Below are positions 60,323 through 64,000 of a stretch of DNA of 64,000 nt, piece by piece. Both the position numbers and the translations under genes were made by a program. The notes below the pieces were generated by a model that made no database searches, was not told where the DNA came from, and saw only the letters and a program-made list of their open reading frames with translations. Each line of letters begins with the position of its first letter. The first letter of the stretch is position 1. This stretch comes from Phymorhynchus buccinoides (taxonomy: Eukaryota > Mollusca > Gastropoda > Neogastropoda > Raphitomidae): the NCBI GenBank assembly GCA_017654935.2, contig CM065690.1, positions 23,721,751 to 23,785,750 of the forward strand, given 5' to 3'.

Positions 60323-63300
60323 GGGTGAATTTAAAATAAACTGAAATTCAATTTCTGGTCAAATTTAAAACAAGCGAGAAATCGCAATAGTTTGTGGCAT
60401 GCGGTCTATTTTTACCACTCCAATCATGAGTCACCTCCCCTGGCTTTTCAATAATTTTAATCTGTAAACCAGAATGTTATCTCTGCACCATTTCGTAACT
60501 TTTTATATCTTTTGGAAAACATTTAAAACTATGTATCCTACTTATACTCATCAAAAGAAGCACCGCATACTCGTCGTGTCTGTTGTAGTGTCTGTATTAC
60601 GTATGTTTATTATTTTGTACGCTTTTAAAATACATCATTTTAAAGAGCGGCCTCAATTTGAAGTGTAGCCTCGATTTGAAGTGCGACAATTTTGTCAAAA
60701 TGTGCGACAATTTTGGACCGACCGACCGACCGACAGACAGACAGACCGACCGACAAAGTGAGTTATAGGTTTGTGGCTTGAGCCACAAACAAAAATGAAA
60801 GTGTTAAACTGAAAGAGTTGCACCCATGCACTGGGGATGAGACAAGACAGACATGCAGACAGACATAGAGAGACAGAAGTAAGGAAACAGAGGCAGGCAC
60901 TGAGGCTGACGGATACAGACAAACCCCTATTTTACAACCCTCTGTTAAGCGACCACCTCTCATTTGAGACCGGATTTGTTGGCACGGATGATTTTACTAT
61001 GTAAACGACCTCTCTTAAACGACTTCCTCTAAAACGCGACTTACGACCGCCAATTTGTTGGTTTTTACGACCGTTGTTGTCGTCTGCATAGACTTCGAGC
61101 AAAGGGAAACAACCATGGTCAAGGGCCTGAAAGCGAAGTCGCTTCCCTTGTTGCAGAAAAGATGGCGGAAAGCGTAGGAAAAGAACAAAAACCACTGACT
61201 TTGAAAAAGAAAACTACTGACTTTGGACGAGAGTGGAGGTGATTAACAGAAGTAGGCGAAGTGAAACTGTAATACATCGATTGCACAATCCTACGGAGTT
61301 GGAAAGACCCAAATCCAGTTTTAATATGTCATTGTATGTGTGCATAAAGAAGAGAGTATGAACTATGCTGAACTTTTTCTTTCTACGGCTGCCAGTGAAA
61401 ACCTCCGTCATACGACCCCTCCAATATACGACCGATTTTTCCGGACATTTTGGAAGTCTTAAAATAGAGGTTTGTCTGTATTACAAGACACGGAGAGAAA
61501 GATAAACAAAAACACAGACAGAAAAGACCATTGACTGACCATTATAGCGCTGACCAAGGACACTTCGAAAATGGTGGGCACCACATTAAACACCAAAGCG
61601 CTGAGAACAAAATTGATGCCCCTGAAAACAAAAGACTTGAACACTTCAATGATCACTGTAGTGTAACGCTGCTTAGGCCACAGTCGCATAGTTGCTGCAA
61701 GGAATTGAAAGTGCCGTATCTCGTAAGACGTCACTTCGCTGGAAAAAAAGAACTTAGTCATTTTATGTTAAATTAAATATCTTTTTCATATGGCGTCACC
61801 ATCAGTGTTTTCATCTTTGTCAGAAGATGCGCCTTGCCTCGATCATGTTTATGTTTAAAAAGGGGGGGTGAGGGAATATGCATTTGTAAATCAGAATGAA
61901 AAAAAGAAACATCTAATTTATACACAAAATCAGGTAAGTCAAAACTGAAAGTTCCGAAATTTTATTTTGGGACAGCTGATATTTTGAGATTTTCAACAAC
62001 AAAAGTTTCACCATGAGAAAGATTAAACTGGGACTAAAAATATATTGTGAATAATCCATTCTTTTGTGGTACACGTTTATTTTCTTATTTTCTTTCTTTT
62101 CGTAGGCTGGTTTCCACTGCATACAATGGGTGAAAGTAAAACCTTCTCTCAATCCTCAAATGACACGTTTCAATGTTCTCTGAATCTTCCCAACCCTGAA
62201 GCGGTGACCACACTAAAGATGGGTGGGGGTGGTGTTAGAATTGCATGTCAATCATCCTGTTTTAGTCTGCCATCAATGTTGGCAGCAATGTTGCATGATT
62301 TTATAAGACTGTGGTTCTGGATGACAAGATGGCCAGTCCTGAAGACTTTCTATCAGCTTTTTCAATTCTGATTTCAGGAGCACTCCTGATCTACTTTCAG
62401 CCCAAATTTTCATTCTTTCATGTTACCCGTTTCTTCTTCTTGTTTTTTTTAGCTGGTTTCTACAGTCTACACATTTTATTTACTTTATACGGGCGAATCT
62501 TCCAATGCACAGACGTGCTGCATACATTCTTTTATGGTACCCGTTTTTGTTCTTGTTTTCTTGTAACCTGGTTTCCCCTCTCTACACATTTTGTCTACTT
62601 TATACCGGCAAATCGCGCATGCACGCACATACACACAAACACACATGCACACACCGTCTAATATCACGAGAAGTGGATAGACGTTAAACATGGGTGCATG
62701 CGGTGACCAGAGTTTGCCTGAACTTCCCATCATAAAACCCTTGCTATAATGGTCAATTTAAAACCTTTTCACCGCCAAAGTCGCATTTTAGCACCACAGT
62801 GATTTAGGACCTATGTCTCTAAAAGGCATCAAATTGGGGTATAGTATCCAAAGTCTTAGTCTTGGAAAGTAAGGATAGTCCTTACTTTATATATGTCACA
62901 GAAGAATCCCCGATGCTGCAGATTTTGTTCTCTACCCAGGTAAATTTAATGGACATTTTTGGCTGAAATATGGCTGGTGGTGAAATGGTTAAGAGCACAA
63001 AGAGCATGAGAAGAGCCCCATCTTCAGGCAGACCACTGCCTGAACCCTGTTTTATTTTGTTTCTTTTTGATGCCCGACTTCGGACCTCAACCGCATATAG
63101 TATCATAAAATCAAACTGATGATTGTGGATACTCAACGGTAGAAGAAGAAGAGCATCAAATTGCCTGAATTCAGGCTTCAGCCACACCCACATGCACCCC
63201 TGGAACTTAAATGAAAGACACACACGCGCACACACACACGTCTAATATCACGAGAAGTGGATAGATGTTAAATGAAAAAAACACACACACACACATACGT

Positions 63301-63901
63301 CTAATATCACGAGAAGTGGATAGACGTTAAATGAAAGACACACACACATACACACACACACACGTCTAATATCACGAGAAGTGGATAGACGTTAAATGAA
63401 AAACACACACACACACGTCTAATATCACGAGAAGTGGATCGACATTAAATGAAAGACACACACACATACACACGTCTAATATCACGAGAAGTGGATAGAC
63501 GTTAAATGAAAAACACACACACACACACATACGTCTAATATCACGAGAAGTGGATAGATGTTAAATGAAAAACACACACACACACACGTCTAATATCACG
63601 AGAAGTGGATAGACGTTAAATGAAAGACACACACACATACACACGTCTAATATCACGAGAAGTGGATAGACGTTAAATGAAACACACACACACACACAGA
63701 CAGACTCGCCCCACCTGGTGCCCCGGTCGATGGCCTTGGACAGGGCCCCGGTCTGGCGCGACAGGTGGAAGTTGAGGTCCAGGGAGTGCAGGTGCAGGAA
63801 CACGTTCTGGGCCAGGCGGCGGATGGAGCTCTGGGCCACCTTGGCGAACACCGCGTTCCTCAGCTCGTTGAGCCCCGCTGATGTCGCCCTCGCCATGCCG
63901 T
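45917..63901 (-). CDS. ABCB7: ABCB7, mitochondrial Fe-S cluster ABC half-transporter (3' eleven exons)
   Basis: ABCB7/Atm1 sits in the mitochondrial inner membrane and exports a sulfur- or Fe-S-related compound needed for cytosolic iron-sulfur protein assembly. It works as a homodimer. Eleven minus-strand exons join with matching phases into about 547 codons including the stop, corresponding to roughly residues 190 to the end of the ~750-residue vertebrate protein. Visible are the family segment [16 protein letters not shown], several membrane helices (exons at 61540, 59962, 57554, 55073), [16 protein letters not shown], Walker A GGSGSGKST, Q-loop VVPQD, signature LSGGEKQR, Walker [13 protein letters not shown] and H-loop [14 protein letters not shown]. 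The first exons, with the mitochondrial targeting sequence, lie beyond the window. The C-terminal tail diverges and lacks the Cys-rich end of the vertebrate protein. Introns are full of mobile elements. No frame break was seen, so the gene appears intact here. Confidence 0.95.
46481..46934. repeat. 225-bp tandem duplication in ABCB7 intron
   Basis: 46481-46705 and 46706-46930 are almost identical. Each contains a CA repeat and ACACGGATGACATAAAT. Confidence 0.9.
47105..47208 (-). CDS. ABCB7: ABCB7 exon, signature end and Walker B
   Basis: Acceptor ...GTGTGATTGCAG and donor GTTAAG. The first two bases complete a Gly codon of the LSGG signature, so the motif is split by a phase-1 intron. It contains the Walker B sequence [12 protein letters not shown]. 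Confidence 0.95.
47801..48241. mobile_element. TIR element, about 440 bp
   Basis: AGCAGTCTTAAGCTGGAAAT at the left pairs with ATTTCCAGCTTAAAACTGCT at the right. A 22-base poly-C run lies inside (about 47981-48002). Confidence 0.7.
48364..48945. mobile_element. Non-coding element interrupted by a LINE
   Basis: It begins AAGGGGCCGCCACATTGCAT and ends CGCACACGTGCGGCGGCTCC followed by TTTA. Its body matches the uninterrupted relative at 52547-52825 (GATGAAATATCTGTATTTTT, GGGTCTACATGAG). A related scrap is at 46925-47070. Confidence 0.65.
48620..48818 (+). mobile_element. 5'-truncated LINE insertion with target-site duplication
   Basis: The frame reads [20 protein letters not shown], then [15 protein letters not shown] ... 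SLGLRF and a stop, a typical LINE C-terminus. A (GAA)n tail follows. AGTAGAATCA flanks both sides (48610-48619 and 48819-48828), a clear duplication made on insertion. Confidence 0.85.
49043..49217 (-). CDS. ABCB7: ABCB7 exon, nucleotide-binding domain
   Basis: Acceptor ...CAATTTGCAG, phase 0 start [10 protein letters not shown], donor GTGAGG. It contains [14 protein letters not shown], the start of the signature. Confidence 0.95.
49372..49742 (-). mobile_element. tRNA-derived SINE, minus orientation
   Basis: On the minus strand a head with GAGTTCGAATCTGG (B-box-like) at about 49687-49700 is followed downstream by the tail at 49376-49470: GAGAGC-type word and the CACAGAG ... CTCTGTG hairpin. 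A tail of the same kind lies at 57888-57975. Confidence 0.55.
49843..50268 (+). mobile_element. tRNA-derived SINE, plus orientation
   Basis: The head has TGGCAGAGTGGCTAAGATGC (A-box-like) and GGGTTCGAATCCCGGC (B box) 60-odd bases later, like a Ser/Leu-type tRNA. The body includes GGGGACTTTAAAAGTTAGTC and CGCTTCACGCAAGTGAAAA. It ends with the CTCTCCAGGGGAGAG word and the CACAGAG ... CTCTGTG hairpin. The extra length and tail make a functional tRNA unlikely. Confidence 0.75.
50298..50427 (-). CDS. ABCB7: ABCB7 exon after Walker A
   Basis: Acceptor ...TACGTTCAG and donor GTAAAC. The first base completes the last Gly of Walker A, then [15 protein letters not shown]. It ends at the Q-loop VVPQ in phase 0. 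Confidence 0.95.
50512..50760. mobile_element. TACCGTATTTT-family element with long poly-G
   Basis: Decayed ends around GGACTATAGGGTGATAC and CGTCTTACAGTCTGAAAAAT. The poly-G run at about 50650-50714 reaches some 65 bases with one A near its end. The interior resembles 58715-58888. Confidence 0.65.
50864..50895. repeat. (GAA)n repeat
   Basis: About nine GAA units, perhaps the tail of a LINE insertion. Confidence 0.85.
51405..51776 (+). pseudogene. LINE 3' fragment
   Basis: A frame ends [20 protein letters not shown], then a stop, typical for the end of CR1/L2-like reverse transcriptase. TTCCGTCGCGACTATTGCCA follows, as at 14138, and then a GATCCT repeat tail. Inside an ABCB7 intron. Confidence 0.6.
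51838..52001 (-). CDS. ABCB7: ABCB7 exon, start of nucleotide-binding domain
   Basis: Acceptor ...CTTGCTCCAG, phase 0 start [10 protein letters not shown], donor GTGAGT. It ends within Walker A (VGGSGSG) in phase 2. Confidence 0.95.
52118..52362. mobile_element. TTAA-type MITE, one edge mutated
   Basis: TTGACCCTTTCACTGCCAG at the left and GGCAGTGAAGGGGTTAA at the right. It lies in a diverged direct duplication: 52023-52119 resembles 52409-52501 (ATTCTGGGCCCAACAGAC). Confidence 0.7.
52547..52825. mobile_element. Non-coding element, uninterrupted copy
   Basis: Starts AAAGGGACCACCACATTACA and ends GTGTGTGTGTCCCTTA. Inner words are inverted (GAGGCATGATT; AATCATGCCTC). Relative of 48364-48945. 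Confidence 0.65.
52974..53674. mobile_element. TA-flanked TIR element, 701 bp
   Basis: TACAGTGGTACCCCTCTAAT with AAGAC and its exact inverse close it. The TA and CAGTGG ends are those of Tc1/mariner-pogo type elements. No transposase seen. Confidence 0.85.
54173..54897. mobile_element. TA-flanked TIR element, 725 bp
   Basis: TACAGTGGAGTCC at the left and GGACTCCACTGTA at the right, with ACGAA/TTCGT words near both ends. Non-autonomous mariner/pogo-like element, related in its end to the one at 52974. Confidence 0.85.
55073..55230 (-). CDS. ABCB7: ABCB7 exon, membrane domain end
   Basis: Acceptor ...TTTCCATGCAG. The first two bases complete a Gly codon, then [20 protein letters not shown]. 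Donor GTCCGT after SIK, in phase 0. Confidence 0.95.
55257..56682. repeat. Local dispersed repeat, three copies
   Basis: TTGCATGCAGAGCAGGAGTC then AACATTCTGAATGACAGCAA and AAAGGAAATT occurs at about 55271, 55919 and 56617. Part of the flank (CTCACATGGAGAAACCTTG) recurs near 55256 and 55745. The stretch 56035-56170 is also a scrap of the TTAA-MITE interior. Confidence 0.8.
57141..57290. repeat. (TG)n microsatellite array
   Basis: TG, TGGTG and TGTTG runs over about 150 bp. A shorter run is at 57405-57445. On the minus strand this is CA-rich intron. Confidence 0.95.
57554..57728 (-). CDS. ABCB7: ABCB7 exon, membrane domain
   Basis: Acceptor ...GTGTGTGCGCAG, phase 0 start [20 protein letters not shown], donor GTGGGT. 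It encodes a membrane helix ([15 protein letters not shown]). The intron end before it is TG repeat in place of a pyrimidine tract. Confidence 0.95.
57731..57840 (-). promoter_or_regulatory. TG-repeat 3' splice region
   Basis: Read on the minus strand, the 110 bases before the acceptor are TG repeats with TCTGGG or TCGGGG breaks and no run of pyrimidines. Such UG tracts bind CELF- and TDP-43-type factors in other animals and change exon inclusion. That role here is inference. Confidence 0.6.
57888..57975 (-). mobile_element. SINE tail fragment
   Basis: AGTCACAGAGGCATCGCTGT and CCACCTGGAGAGCACG ... CGCGCCACCC match the tail at 49376-49470. Confidence 0.65.
58208..58531. mobile_element. TACCGTATTTT-family element, longer copy
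   Basis: TACTGGATTTTACGGACTAT at one end and ATAGTCCGTAAAATACGGTA at the other. Internal ATAAGGCGATAC suggests one copy nested in another. Confidence 0.7.
58715..58888. mobile_element. TACCGTATTTT-family element, complete short copy
   Basis: TACCGTATTTTACGGACTAT with AAGGCG and the inverse at the right end (TAGTCTGTAAAATACGGTA). 174 bp, non-coding. Confidence 0.8.
59189..59276 (-). CDS. ABCB7: ABCB7 exon, membrane domain
   Basis: Acceptor ...CTGTTTTCAG. The first base completes an Arg codon, then [20 protein letters not shown]. Donor GTGAGC after NYETVK, in phase 0. Confidence 0.95.
59555..59945. mobile_element. Inverted relative of the element at 25925
   Basis: Shares ATTAACCGTGTTAACCACAA and GAATTTGGGACTTA with 25925-26332 in opposite orientation. 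The ends are eroded. Confidence 0.7.
59962..60050 (-). CDS. ABCB7: ABCB7 exon, membrane helix
   Basis: Acceptor ...GTTCCCCTAG, phase 0 start [20 protein letters not shown], donor GTAATC, ending in phase 2 within TQWR. Confidence 0.93.
60301..60326. repeat. Poly-T/poly-G tract
   Basis: About nine T followed by some 25 G. Confidence 0.9.
60370..60791. repeat. Interspersed repeat, inverted copy
   Basis: Reverse complement of 31950-32370 with very few differences. It carries (GACC)n/(GACA)n and the CAAGCCACAAAC-type hairpin end. Confidence 0.85.
60914..61480. mobile_element. TA-flanked TIR element, 567 bp
   Basis: TACAGACAAACCCCTATTTT at the left, AAAATAGAGGTTTGTCTGTA at the right, one mismatch. 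It resembles the two mariner/pogo-like elements above in layout, with different ends. Confidence 0.8.
61540..61621 (-). CDS. ABCB7: ABCB7 exon, membrane helix
   Basis: Acceptor ...TGTTTTCAG. The first base completes an Arg codon, then [15 protein letters not shown]. Donor GTCAGT after SAIM, in phase 0. From 61640 to 62756 nothing else was recognised. Confidence 0.94.
62757..62992. mobile_element. TTAA-type MITE, decayed edges
   Basis: TTTAAAACCTTTTCACCGCC at the left and GGTGGTGAAATGGTTAA at the right. Interior as in 1463-1710. Confidence 0.7.
63225..63690. repeat. Tandem array near an ABCB7 donor, about 50-60-bp unit
   Basis: Eight units of (CA)n, then CGTCTAATATCACGAGAAGT and GGATAGACGTTAAATGAAA. 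A lone unit is at 62656. The CA part varies in length while the core is nearly constant. Confidence 0.92.
63715..63901 (-). CDS. ABCB7: ABCB7 exon, first one in the window
   Basis: Acceptor ...ATCTCCTGGCAG. The first two bases complete a codon (probably Tyr), then [20 protein letters not shown] and the family segment [15 protein letters not shown]. Donor GTGGGG. Upstream exons are outside the window. Confidence 0.94.
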
Positions 63902-64000
63902 CTGCCAGGAGATGACGCAACAGTCTTTTGCATTTGTCAGGTATGCATGGGTGCAATTCCCCCAAATGAAAAAAACCCTGAAAGGCAGGGGTCCAGGGAC

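Overview
The window is eukaryotic, intron-rich, AT-leaning animal DNA, most plausibly from a mollusc. I judge this from a tRNA-derived SINE with a mollusc-like body, LINE tails of marine-invertebrate type, TTAGGG-type telomere-like motifs, abundant microsatellites and a very high density of small inverted-repeat elements. The species cannot be named from sequence alone. No bacterial operons, CRISPR arrays or rRNA genes were seen.

Only two host genes are convincing, and they point towards each other. (1) On the + strand at 15945-23430 is a four-exon TRIM-like gene of 797 codons: RING, two B-boxes, coiled coil, then an NHL-like beta-propeller C-terminus. All splice phases agree. Its stop codon is followed by about 1.3 kb of tandem repeats built from its own last codons. 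(2) On the - strand from 63901 down to 45917 are the last eleven coding exons of the mitochondrial ABC half-transporter ABCB7 (Atm1 family). The 5' end of this gene lies beyond the window. Again all phases agree, and the Walker A, Q-loop, signature, Walker B and H-loop motifs are present. The region downstream of its stop also holds a second copy of its terminal codons.

The rest is repeats. 32-4120 and 33453-36253 are two copies of one block, each carrying an insertion the other lacks. 4.6-15 kb holds LINE tails, foldback elements, a degenerate minisatellite and a broken gag-protease-integrase retroelement. 18-22 kb is TRIM intronic DNA with a GC-rich repeat block, a 771-bp inverted-repeat transposon and a foldback element with telomere-like arms that abuts a splice acceptor. 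27.5-29.6 kb holds a second telomere-like element and a 53-unit, 30-bp minisatellite. 30-45 kb holds several TTAA-bounded (piggyBac-type) miniature elements and a hAT-like element with a zinc-finger fragment. 46-64 kb is ABCB7 intronic DNA packed with SINEs, TA-flanked elements, a LINE insertion with target-site duplication and microsatellites.

The most unusual signals are the stop-codon-containing tail repeats of both genes, the group of TTAA elements with alike ends but different interiors, the telomere-like foldbacks, and the TG-repeat tract that stands in for a polypyrimidine tract at one ABCB7 exon. All boundaries were read by eye, without alignment or database search.
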